This document shows positions 1-9,860 of a stretch of DNA of 33,362 nt, one piece after another (the first letter of the stretch is position 1; every line of letters starts with the position of its first letter). The position numbers and the translations under genes were made by a program. The notes beneath the pieces were generated by a model that was given only the letters and a program-made list of their open reading frames with translations, had not been told where the DNA came from and did not search any database. Origin of the DNA: Nemertoderma westbladi (taxonomy: Eukaryota; Xenacoelomorpha; Nemertodermatida; Nemertodermatidae); NCBI GenBank assembly GCA_032718475.1, contig JAUCBJ010008481.1, positions 1-33,362 on the forward strand. Direction: 5' to 3'.

Positions 1-108
1 AATCTTCGATGACTCTGAATAAAAACGTATGATTGACAGGATCAGAGATGTTACTTTTAGAGAGGATCGTGATTCTGTGGCATAATCAAACTAAACTCAA
101 ACCAAAAC

Positions 109-124
109 GGCCCTTTTAAGGGCC
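109..124 (+). promoter_or_regulatory. Histone-type mRNA 3' stem-loop (candidate)
   Basis: The 16 bases form a perfect 6-bp stem (GGCCCT/AGGGCC) with a 4-base loop TTTA. The 5' flank is CCAAAAC and the 3' flank is AACA. This matches the metazoan replication-dependent histone mRNA 3' stem-loop bound by SLBP, including its stem and loop lengths and flanks. No histone C-terminus can be read in the roughly 90 bases before it. A gene, if any, lies mostly left of the window, or this is an orphan or pseudogene copy. A chance match is possible. Confidence 0.5.
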
Positions 125-269
125 AACATTCTTTGCCACTATCGAGGAGCTCCCCGTGCTGCAAAGGGGAAGCATGGCTGTAAAGCTGATGACTAATGCT
201 GGATAAATTATATTTTTTTAATTGTGATTAAATCAAAAATAACGAAAAATCATTAAAAAAAAAATTAAC

Positions 270-510
270 AACATTGAGGGCTGGGGCCGAAATATGAACA
301 AAGTTAGGGGCTGGTGTCGAATTACCATCAACATTGAGAGCTGTGGCCGAAATATCGACAACATTAGGGGCTGAGGCCGAATTACCAACAATGTTAGGGG
401 CTGGCGTCGAATTACCATCAAAATTATGGGTTGAAACCGAATTACCAACAATGTTTAGGGGCTGGGTCCGAAATTTCAAAAACATTAAGGGTCGAGTTCG
501 AAATATCAAC
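270..510. repeat. 30-bp minisatellite, about 8 copies
   Basis: Eight consecutive degenerate units of 30 bp (one of 31) follow the pattern AACATTAGGGGCTGGGGCCG then AATTACCAAC. Because the period is a multiple of three, open frames run through it on both strands. Their translations are simply the repeat, so no protein is called. Confidence 0.9.
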
Positions 511-524
511 AATTGACATATGGA

Positions 525-1095
525 TATATGATTGGTAGGCCATTTGTCTGACCAATCAGTGACTGCTTGAAATTAGGATATTAAACGAACGGATGAAGTG
601 GTAGGCATTCACCAGTGGTAGCATAGTGTATAGATGGTAGAAAAAATATAAAGTATTGAGGGTCTTTAGCTGGTTATATTATATTAAATAAAATTACAAT
701 AGTAAACGTTTTCGACCTACCAGTCTGCATCATACGCATCATGTACTGGCAACTCCAGGACTCCAGAAAATAAGAAAATAAAGATTAAATCTGTTCGCAG
801 ACGCAGTCAGGCTGCGAACCTTCCTGTGTACACATCCTCATATATAGGATTATTTCGCAGTTTGCTGAATCTGGAGATCTACAATATTTTTTCTATCATC
901 TATATGAAATTAGGATGTCATTCAGAGACCTTAGTAAAAAGGATTAGAGCCTACTATTAATGCAACGGCATTGATACTGAGATTGTGCATTCGCACAATC
1001 TCAGTAGTATATTGGAATTCTACAGTGTGTGTAAACACCATTGATTATGTAGGCTGCTGCACTGTCTTCCTCTTTAAGAGTCAGCCAGGAGTGGA
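525..1095. other. Non-coding stretch with a 14-bp hairpin
   Basis: No credible coding region is visible. The one structured element is a perfect inverted repeat at 975-1006: TACTGAGATTGTGC, loop ATTC, GCACAATCTCAGTA. Its function is unknown. It could be a remnant of a small inverted-repeat element. Confidence 0.5.
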
Positions 1096-1099
1096 AAAA

Positions 1100-1815
1100 T
1101 AACATAGGTTTTTTAAGGAAAAAAATAGATTTAGGTTTTTTTTATGTAGGTTTTTTAAGGTTTTTTATTATATACAGTAATGCACTGAATCATGTACAAT
1201 AGTCTTATCTGCCTGAGCCTATAGTCTTGTCTAAGTTGATTATAGATTATTACAAATGGTTTCGAACTCTCTAGTGGCACAGAGGTGCCACTTTTTAGCA
1301 TGTGGCACATATGGGTACTATTATCTAGCATGGCACAAAATATAAAAATCGCTAAAGCTTCATAGAAATGTGCCATTTTCGGTTTTTGTAGGTTTTCAAT
1401 AGTGCTGATTCGATTACAAATGATTTGAATTCTCCACTTTTGTTTGGCATGGCACAAAATCGCTAAAGCTTCATAGAAATGTGCCATGTTCGATTTTTAT
1501 AAGTTTATATGGTTTCGAATTCTCTAGTGGCTGTTACTTATACTGCAGTGCCAATTCGTGGCACGTGTTACATGGCACAACTTTGAAAGTGGTCTCAAAT
1601 ATCTTCCATAAATCGCAGAGAAATTTTGTGTGGCACATGACATATGCCACATGGCACAATTTTGAAAAAATAACTAAAACTTATTAGAATAAGAAATGCT
1701 TCGGATAATATGGGTTTTGAGAGCACCAAAACATTACAAGTGTCGCACATAATTTACATACATCATAGTGCCATTTTGTGTGGCACATGACACATGGTAT
1801 ATTCCACTCCACATG
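1100..1815. repeat. Degenerate TGGCAC/GTGCCA-rich repeat tract
   Basis: The tract is built from related, diverged segments. The string CGCTAAAGCTTCATAGAAAT followed by GTGCCAT occurs twice (about 1350 and 1463). GGTTTCGAA(C/T)TCTCTAGTGG occurs near 1258 and 1509. TGGCACA or its complement recurs more than ten times. GGTTTTTTAAGG occurs twice near 1107-1165. No reading frame is conserved across the copies. Confidence 0.65.
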
Positions 1816-1975
1816 GCACTCGTTTCAAAAATAAGGATTATATTGGTTTTATTTGTTAAATATTCATATTGGTTCTTGGTAATATGTTGTTCAATTTAGT
1901 TAGCCTATATGTCATCAAACAATGTTGTCACAATTTGATGATAGCAGGGTTCAATTTCACAGTAATAATGAAAAT

Positions 1976-2031
1976 ACATAATAATAATAATACATAATAA
2001 TAATAATACATAATAATAATATCAGATGTAC
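1976..2031. repeat. ATA/TAA microsatellite
   Basis: Runs of AAT trinucleotides are interrupted at regular intervals by TACATAATAA. Confidence 0.9.
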
Positions 2032-2057
2032 ATAGTAACCTATTCATCAGGTCTTGG

Positions 2058-3922
2058 TTAGTCTTCATTCACCCTTAAAATCTTCCTTGAAGACCATTCC
2101 CTAAAATGTTTGAAGTCTTTATTCCTGGCCTTCTGTACCTCCTCACTATACATTCCTATTGGAAGCAAGAGTGAACGGATCACTAAGTGACCATGTTGGA
2201 TGACTCTGTGTAGAGACTCTGGCATATAATACCATGGAAATAATTCTGTGTACAGATGTGCCCTCTCGATACAATATGTTTGAAACAGATCCGTGACAAC
2301 ATCAAATCCAGAGTAGAGTGTTACTAGAATTATATACAGGCATGCTATTAAGTCCGGACTAATTCCTAAAATGGAAGATGTAACCTCAACATTTTGAAAA
2401 AATCGTCAAGCTGTATTTCTGTCATTACTGGTTCTTGAACCACCTGCTCTTGGATAGTCTATTTTCAAGCCCACTTGATCTAGGAATTTTTTCTGTATGT
2501 CAGTTTTCTGTTTCTTAAAAATAACTTTAGCTGACTTTCCATGTACAGCCCATTTTTTTAATGGAAGTTTGTACGCAATGTGGAGTAGGCATTCCATGAA
2601 ACGGATCCATTGGTGTAAAATAGACAGTCCAATATGCATCGTTTTGCTTCTCCTGTGTAACTTTTCGGATCTTTAATAAATTTATATTATTCATTTCGGA
2701 TGGATGGCACCACAAAGTGTACAACTCTGTGTGTTGATTCCATCATGTCTCATATTGTTTGTATTGACCACGTTGCTATCTACCATCGTTATTTCCATTA
2801 TGTGTTTCACATTTAAGGTAGTCTCACCACAAGTAACTATTGATTTATGCAATGATGCAATATGCAATATCAATCTTGTCTTAATCTAGAATTTTCTCTC
2901 AATATTTCCTCTTTTGTCACACGTGTAAAACGAAATGTATTGGCCAACAATATAATGTCGAGATGCCAGATAATTAGTCTTTCATTGGATCCAGCATACC
3001 CACGAAGCTCCAATGGGACCAAACATGAAATATATATTGATGAATCATCAGAGTGTGGTCCTTCACCAGGAAGCAGTTTGTAAATACTCTGACCTGTACA
3101 TCCATCATAGCCAACCTTCCAGCGCAAAATTAGATCTTCTTTGTTATCATCAGTTGAGTCTTCTGTCAGTGTATTTGTACTATGATCCAGAAGATTCTGC
3201 AATGGAACAGATGCAGCATAGCATAGTAAGAAACATTTATCTTCTTTGGGTAGTGTAGCGTAAAGCTTTGCCATCTCGGACATAATAATTATACACTGGA
3301 TAGAGATTGATATTTTTAGAATTTTCAAGAGTCCCGTAATAACTGATAACTCCTTCAAATTCAAATTCATGAGTGTGCCAAGCGCCTCATTTGGAGTATA
3401 TATTGAGGGGCCAGGAGATTGATGCGACACGGAATGGGATACAACAGCTGATGTCCGTATCATTCCTTCTGAGCATAAAGAAGATGCTGTGGCAGCAATC
3501 AAAGCAGTCAAATCATATTCTGCTGTAATTTCAAGAATACGACAACGTTTTTTTCTGTCAGAAGATTGATCAAAACTTAACTTTCATCTTCCAGGGTAAT
3601 CTAATTTTTTTTCTAATGATAATTCTTCATGAGAAGTTGCCTCTTTGGCAGGAGTTGGCTATAGTTGTTGGCAATCTTCAATTACAATAAATGTTTCGTC
3701 TAGCCATTTACTATTGTTCTTTTCAAACAATTTCAATGTCCTATTAGATTTTTTCTAGTGTTGTTTATAGTGGGGTAAAAGTCTCTGAGACAATTCCCTT
3801 CGTACTTCCGTTGTATCAACTGTTGTATGTTCAACAGTTATGAATTCGATAATCCGATCTATATCATCACTGCAACCTTTCATATATTCTTGAATAAATT
3901 CGTGAATTTTTTTGCGCAACAT
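2058..3922 (-). pseudogene. RAG1/Transib-like DDE transposase, broken
   Basis: Reading down the minus strand from an ATG at 3922, successive frames give the order of a RAG1/Transib-type transposase. An N-terminal block ends near SFDQSSDRKKR (about 3560). Next is a block with GYDGCTGQSIYK (about 3110), where the first catalytic Asp is expected. A CTLCGA zinc-binding motif follows at about 2710, comparable to CTLCDAT in RAG1. Then come LHQWIRFMECLLH (about 2610), a GGSxTSNDxNTA block (about 2425), and a C-terminal block with PWYYMP and SEEVQKARNKDFKHFRE (about 2230-2090), comparable to the region of RAG1's catalytic Glu. There are at least three in-frame stops between 3922 and 3511 and several frameshifts after 2870. 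The family resemblance is from memory of RAG1 and invertebrate relatives, not from a search. The copy cannot make a functional protein. A related but unnamed superfamily is the alternative. Confidence 0.65.
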
Positions 3923-4794
3923 AATCCAAATATAATGTTCAAATTTATATCATTATAATCCAAAACAAGATACTAATTTCGGCTTTTAGTTATGTTGGCA
4001 TAAATTTTTAACCCAATCTGGTCTGATGTCAACCATAATTCCATATTATAGGCCTAGATGTAGGTATATACTGTACTTCCGTGTTATCTACATACCACAT
4101 TACATGAAATGGACAGGTTACAGTGACAACCATTCTGCAACTCTAATCTAATTGATTTTACTTCGTTTTTTATTGTTTTGGTTAAAATACAAAACCATCT
4201 AGTAGTACACTATAACCATAACCTGGTTCTTTTGTAACAATTATTAGTTTGTTCAGTTCACAGTGCAATACTATGTCATATATACAGTATATTAAAAATT
4301 ATTATTGTGTTTTAGTCAATTTAATAATTTTAAATTATTCCTTGTGACAAAGCAGGCAGGTGATGATGGCATCTTTCTCCATGCTATATTAGTTTCACTA
4401 TAACTCTAGATTAAAAATTTATGCAAATTACTATAACACTGTGTAGTAAAACAAATCAAGCTTTTTAAATTTAAAAAATAATTTTTTATGAAATTTTATT
4501 TTTAACGTATAATGGTGATATATAATATATTAACCATGGTGCTTCAAAAGTTCTCTCATTGCGAAGGGCTTGATGAGTAGACAATTAAAAAAAATTACTA
4601 GATAATGACCAACCATTTCGTTTTTATCACAATTTTTCAATTATACTCTATTTTAAAAATTTGTGATTTTGTTTGAAAATGTCATGTATTTTTGACACCA
4701 TGATGAATTTTGAAAAAAAAAATGTTTTCTTATAGATTGAAATATATGCTTTCACGAGAGATAAAATAAATTTGCAAAAATGAAAGTCAAATTT
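3923..4794. other. AT-rich non-coding stretch, probably transposon 5' flank
   Basis: No coding region is visible. The sequence is A/T-rich with many homopolymer runs. It lies between the first readable residues of the transposase-like gene and a candidate element end at 4795-4826, so it may be that element's 5' untranslated part. Confidence 0.35.
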
Positions 4795-4826
4795 TGGCTA
4801 TTTTTTGCTATCTCTGGCCCACTGTG
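4795..4826 (-). repeat. Candidate Transib-type terminus (starts CACAGTG)
   Basis: Read on the minus strand, this begins CACAGTGGGCCAGAGATAGC and runs on into an A-rich stretch. CACAGTG is the heptamer of the vertebrate recombination signal, and Transib ends start with a similar heptamer. It sits about 0.9 kb beyond the start of the transposase-like pseudogene, in the right orientation for its 5' end. I found no matching opposite end to the left, so this remains a candidate. Confidence 0.35.
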
Positions 4827-4894
4827 CACCGCTACATCGTAAATCTTATATGTCCCAAAAATAATAAAAATACGCACAAAAAAATATATAAATC

Positions 4895-6300
4895 TCATTT
4901 ATTTATATCCCAAAAATAATAATTTTCCTTCCCAGTATAAGACTGACTTGGTACTTCCGATTTACAATTACGTAATCGGTCAATGTTTACAAATAAAATC
5001 TTGTCATGTGGCTTGTCAACCAATCTTATTTCCGCATTATTGGCAACAATTTTTAGAATTCTATAAGGCCCATGAAATGGCCTAGTGAGTTTATGATACT
5101 TTCCTTTCACCAAATCAGGTTGGTGAAGGAACACCCTATCCCCGACTCGATATGTTACTGATTTACGTTTTTTATCAAACTGTTCCTTATATTGCACCTG
5201 CGCCTTATTTATGTTGCATCGTGCAATATCCCACGCCGTAGATAGATGATCTGACAACTCAGCTCTATAATCATCCAAATCCACTTGATAGACTATCCGA
5301 GGTCTATTCAAAGCCGTTTCGGTTGGCAATCAGGCATCCTGCCCATATAACAAAAAAAACAGCGATTCATTTGTACTTGAGTGTTGTGATGTTCTATAAG
5401 CAAACAATACACAAGGCAACACCCGATCACAATCGTTATTGTGTCTGTCAGCTGTTTTAGCTAACATGTCTAACAACGTTCTATCATTCCATCCGTTTGA
5501 GGGTGAAATGCACTGGTATTAATTTTCCGAATCCCGCACAAATCGCACACAGATAAAAATAAATCAGACAAAAAGTTAGTACCTCTGTCTGATAACAGCT
5601 CCCGAGGTACTCCATGCCTGCCAATAAAATCTATGAAACAATTTGCTAATGTCTCCGCATATGCCTCAATCCATTTTGTTAAATAGTCTCCAAATAAAAT
5701 ACACTTTTTATTACCCAGTTCCGTTAATGGTAAAGTTAAAACATCAACAGCTACTCGCTCAAATGGGCTCCCAACCGGTAAAGGTTGAAGCAAAGGCTTC
5801 TGCCCACGCCCTGGATTCCTCGTAGCACATTGCAAGCAACTGTGACACCAATGAAAAATGTCAACCCGCATACGTGGCCACCAATATTGTAATCTTAGCA
5901 CACTCCAATTTCTATGATCAGAGAGATGGCCAGCAAATTTACCCCCATGAATTTCATTCCATAACTTAAATCTCCACTCCTTTGGGACAGCTAAACGCGG
6001 CTGCCGAAAATCAACATTATCTTCTACTTTATATAAAACACCGGCAATTAATGTGGTATTATCAGAATTAGTTTTTACAAAATCTCTCATCTTTTTGTCA
6101 CTGGGTACTATTTTAGATACATGAAAATCAATAAGTGCACGTAAATCAGAATCAGTATACTGTAACTCTTTCAATAATCCCGTCTCCTCCTGTAACTTTT
6201 CAAAAGACTCACATATATTTGAGCTAGCACAAATACCATTTTTGTTGCTAGTAGCAACCGGAATTCTCGAAAGAGCATCAGCATTACCATTTGCTTTGCC
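4895..6300 (-). pseudogene. Gypsy-type integrase with RNase H tail, broken
   Basis: The segment opens in one frame with HRPGKANGNADALSRIP (about 6300-6250), the typical end of gypsy RNase H. It then reads into integrase. The zinc-binding part has His residues in HGGKFAGHLSDH and Cys residues in CHSCLQC. The catalytic core shows Asp in VAVDVL, Asp in LSDRGTNF and Glu in GMIER, with 35 residues between the second Asp and the Glu. The first-to-second Asp spacing is short (51), so a few residues were probably lost after TKWIEAYA. A single-base shift just after MIER moves the frame. It continues with TLLDMLAKTADRHNN and a TGA stop near 5330, then a C-terminal domain with VGDRVFLHQPDLVKGKYHKL and PYRILKI. 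Not functional. Confidence 0.88.
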
Positions 6301-6796
6301 CGGCCGATGAACATATATCGTGGTACTCTTTTAGTAGATTCAAAACCTCCAACTTTTGTTCTTTTGTCAAGTCCATTTCCGATAAATCGATGCTGGATTC
6401 GAGTACCTTCTCCTGTTCCTTTACAACCGTTATTACTGCCGATAAACCATCCGCAACCGAATCTAGAACATTGGTGTCCGTGACATCCGTATCCATAATT
6501 TCCGTTAGATTAATTGTACCATTATTGGCAATTAAGTTCGTACATTTCCCAATAGTTAAACCTTCTGGAATCGATTTGTGGATGGAATCTAAACTTAGAA
6601 TCCCCAATAAACCGTAACCATCCTCCTCCAGTTCAAGAACAGCTCCCGTAGAACATAAACCGTATTCCACTAACCCATCTGAAGGTTCAAATAAACATTG
6701 TCGTGACGGGAGTTCTTTAAACTGTCCTTCAACCTGTACCTTTACAAAACTCGCTGTCCGAGGAGGAATTTGTTTTCCAACTAACAGTGCACACAA
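6300..6796 (-). pseudogene. Gypsy pol spacer between protease and RT, cut at RT
   Basis: This open frame matches the poorly conserved segment between protease and reverse transcriptase in gypsy pol. It has IPPRTASFVKVQVEG near the start and ends LNLLKEYHDICSS, the residues that usually lead into the reverse transcriptase. Instead of RT it joins sequence encoding the end of RNase H. The frame changes at the junction and a stop follows within a few codons. The fusion implies loss of roughly the whole RT and most of RNase H. Confidence 0.7.
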
Positions 6797-7146
6797 CCCG
6801 CTGTTGTTATTCCATGTATCTTTAATGCCCCGATCCGCCGCTCCGATCTTTTCCCTCCAAGAACCTCAATATCTGAATGGTTTATTTCTAATCGTCCCGT
6901 CCCAAAAATCGTGCGTTCCGCAGTCCTCAAAGAAACACCTAACTTTGGTAAGGCATCCGTTCCTACTACAAAATCATGATCAAAATCTCGAACAACCCAC
7001 AAAGTGATTGTTTCCATAAAACCATCTAAAGTTACAGGGGCTTTAAATCTGGTGCATACATCTAGTTGGGCTCCAGTAGCTGATCTTAAACGTAATAAAT
7101 CCGAACTAGTATCCACAAGATGTCATTGTGTAGTACCCAATTCTTT
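6781..7146 (-). pseudogene. Gypsy aspartic protease, C-terminal half
   Basis: This holds the flap and second strand region of a retropepsin, including SATGAQLDV, APVTLDGF and FVVGTDALPKLGVSL. It is the continuation of the protease whose DSG active site lies at 9674-9676, on the other side of the inserted LINE. It borders the left copy of the 13-bp target duplication at 7147-7159. Confidence 0.75.
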
Positions 7147-7159
7147 AAGAATACATTGA
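7147..7159. repeat. Target site duplication, left copy
   Basis: AAGAATACATTGA is identical to 9623-9635 on the other side of the LINE. The gypsy protease sequence continues across when one copy is removed. Confidence 0.92.
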
Positions 7160-9075
7160 TGGCCGATTTTCAAAAAGCATTTGATTCTGTAGAATGGGAT
7201 TTCTTGGAACAGGCATTGAAACATTTCAATTTTCCAGACTCTTTTCTCACTTGGTTTGGCATTTTATATAACAACAATTTTAAGTTAGTGATTCACAATA
7301 ACAGTTATTTATCAAAATCTTTTGTTGCTTCAAGAGGTATTCGTCAAGGATGTCCGTTATCGGCATATTTGTTTGTATTAGCTGTTGAAATACTTGCTGG
7401 GGTAGTTAGGAATACACATGAAATTAAAGGACCGCAAATGGGGAACAGCAATAATATAATTTCACAGTATGTGGATGATACCAATTTTTTTCTACAAGCA
7501 TCTGCCGAATCGCTTATGGCTCTAATGGAGATCCTAGGGGTTTTCGGAAATATTTCTGGCTTAAAGCTAAACAAATCCAAAACAGAGGTAACTTGGATTG
7601 GCTCCATGAAAAACAGAGCTAGCAAGATCTGTCCACAGCTAAGGCTCAAGTGGTTAATTCCCAGAGAGCCCTTTAAAATCCTCGGGATTCTACTTTCAAC
7701 AAATATTTCCTCCATTGAATGCTTAAATTTTCCTGACGCCGTGGAAAAGGCAAAAAAAATAGTAGAAATTTGGTCACGCCATAAACTCTCTTTATTGGGT
7801 CGGATATGCATCGCAAAAACTTTGGTGCTCTCAAAATTTACAAATTTATTTGCATGTCTTGAAAACCCATTAGTGAACATGAAAAAAAATATCTCAGACC
7901 TATTAGACAAATTCATCTGGGCTGGAAAACCGCCAAAACTTAAAAAAGCAGTATTGATTAACTTATATGAAGTTGGCGGTGCACAAATCCCCGACTTAAG
8001 TACCTTCATAGAAAGTCAAAAAGTTAAATGGATTCAAAAACTCATAGAAAATAGTCATTCGGTGTGGAAAACACTCGCCTGCACGCAACTCGGGGATAGT
8101 GTTGCCAAAAATTTAAAATGGTTTGTAAATTTACTTCCAGATGATATATAAAATATCAAGGTGTGTAAAGGTAATTTCTGGTGCAACGTCTTAACTGTCT
8201 GGTGCCGAATAAATTATGCAGTCAGAAACGGCATTAACAATGATGATTTTGTTAACTATCAAACTATATGGTTAAACTCCAATATTAAAATTGATAGTAA
8301 ACCACTTTTTCATCAACAATGGATTAATAAAGGTATTTTTTTTATCCATAACATCAGAAACCTCCAACAAAACAGATTTCTTTCCTTTAATGAATTACAA
8401 GAAAAATTCAATGTTTCCAAAAAAGACCATTTTTAAACTACATGAGTGTAGTGGACGCCATTAATACTCAGTTAAGGACTGCGCTCAAAAAACAGGTACT
8501 TGGAGCTTCTGCGCCACTCTCTATGAACATAATTAACAAAGGTCGATGATCAACAAATACGGCATACAAATTATTTATAGATCAAATTGGTGAAACAAAC
8601 ACAGTAGCAAGTCAAAAATGGTGCTTAGAGTTACACACTGATGTAGATAAAATTTTGTGGAACAAATTTTTTCAAATGGCCAAAACAAATTCACGTGAAG
8701 TGGTCCTTTCAATTCAAGTTACTGCACCGTAGGTTACCCACAAATACTTTGCTATTTAAAATAGGCATTACATCATCAAACCTTTGTTCTTTTTGTAAAA
8801 CACTCAAGGAAACTTATTTACATCTTTTCTGGGAGTGTGAAACTGTGAAAAAATTAATTGATGAATTTAAATTGTGGTGGTTAAAAAACACAAAACAGTC
8901 ATTAATTCTTACAAAGCTTTCAATGTTGTTTGGGTACCACACAAAAGTGCCACCAATCATTAATTGCCTCCTACAGTTACTAAGATACTATATTTATTGC
9001 GAAAAATTCCAAAATACTCTGGCTCTACAAATATCTGTTTTTCTACATAATGTTTCTAAAAAATTTCCTTTATGA
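7160..9075 (+). pseudogene. LINE ORF2 fragment: reverse transcriptase and C-terminal domain
   Basis: It begins at motif A (ADFQKAFDSVEWDFL). It shows motif B (GIRQGCPLSAYLFVLAVEIL) and motif C with QYVDDTNFF, where the usual Ala of YADD is Val but both Asp remain. The thumb and connection region follow, then a cysteine-rich C-terminus, CSFCKTLKETYLHLFWEC, typical of L1/Tx1-like ORF2. There is a TAA stop in frame at 8149-8151 and TGA near 8547. A frameshift follows near 8695, just before SFQFKLLHRRLPTN. No endonuclease is present because of the 5' truncation. I am sure of the non-LTR type, less of the exact clade. Confidence 0.88.
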
Positions 9076-9622
9076 AAACTACATCGCAGTTCAGGAATCA
9101 AAAATTTACATTTTTGAGCAAAAATGGAAGCTAATCAATGATTTCTTATTAAGATAAAATTAGCAAATCTATTGCTAGTATGTTTCGATTTGTAATAGTG
9201 CTGTTTTTTTTCTTTTTTTCTGGTTTTTCTATCCTGTTCTGTGGGATTCCGAGTCGCAGTAATAGTGCATTACATTATATTATATGGTGAATTATTTTCC
9301 GTCATTATGTTTATCTTACCTGCGCTACTTAAGCATTCAATACGGTAGCTATTAAGAACCTATGATGTTCTGGTTTTTTTTTTTTGTCATATCCATAAGG
9401 CGCTGCTGTAGGTTAAGTGTATTTATCCACACGGTAAAATATTGAAAAAAAGTCATACCGGTACCAAAAGCCTCGTATATGGCGATAAGATTATGTTACC
9501 ACGTTTAAATACTAGGCTATCCATTAACTTGTCAATTATCCATTTCGTATTACTTTTTGTGTAATTGTGCGATTTTGAATTTAATTGGGTTAATATATAT
9601 GGACTGGAGAAGGAAAAAAAAA
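7160..9622 (+). mobile_element. 5'-truncated LINE of the L1/Tx1 type
   Basis: The insertion starts abruptly inside reverse transcriptase motif A, carries the rest of ORF2, a 3' untranslated part of about 0.55 kb and an A-rich tail ending at 9622. It is flanked by the 13-bp duplication AAGAATACATTGA. Truncation at the 5' end, an A tail and a duplication of this size are the mark of target-primed reverse transcription. The host sequence is the gypsy protease gene on the other strand. Confidence 0.92.
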
Positions 9623-9635
9623 AAGAATACATTGA
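9623..9635. repeat. Target site duplication, right copy
   Basis: AAGAATACATTGA follows directly after the A tail of the LINE and is identical to 7147-7159. Confidence 0.92.
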
Positions 9636-9860
9636 GCTGTTGATACAGAAACTAATGTTGCTTGGCAACCAGAGTCCAATAAAACCTTATATTCTAAGGA
9701 ACCGACCTTTACCGTGGATGTACATCGCATTCCCAGTTTAGTTTCTCCACTACTAACGATATTTGCCTCACCAAACAATAACTTTACTACTGAGTTATCC
9801 ACCAAATAGCTGTCAGGATTTCTGACAGAAGCTGCTTTGATTGAAGTTCCGAGGAGTTTG
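9636..9860 (-). pseudogene. Gypsy aspartic protease, N-terminal half
   Basis: The frame reads through KVLLDSGCQATLVSVSTAQ, with the retropepsin active-site triad DSG (Asp codon at 9674-9676). It then runs into the LINE target site. The second half is at 6781-7146. The frame differs from that of the upstream gag zinc-knuckle segment, so a shift lies near 9815-9830. That shift could be an ancestral gag-pol frameshift or a mutation. Confidence 0.75.

Noticed and set aside
1-90. Histone C-terminus before the stem-loop
   Set aside because: None of the three plus-strand frames ends like H2A, H2B, H3 or H4.
228-516. Open frames on both strands over the 30-bp minisatellite
   Set aside because: Translations are only the repeat unit, and frames on both strands stay open because the period is a multiple of three.
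7344-8009. 221-residue minus-strand open frame
   Set aside because: It is the complement of the LINE reverse transcriptase, which has clear motifs on the plus strand.
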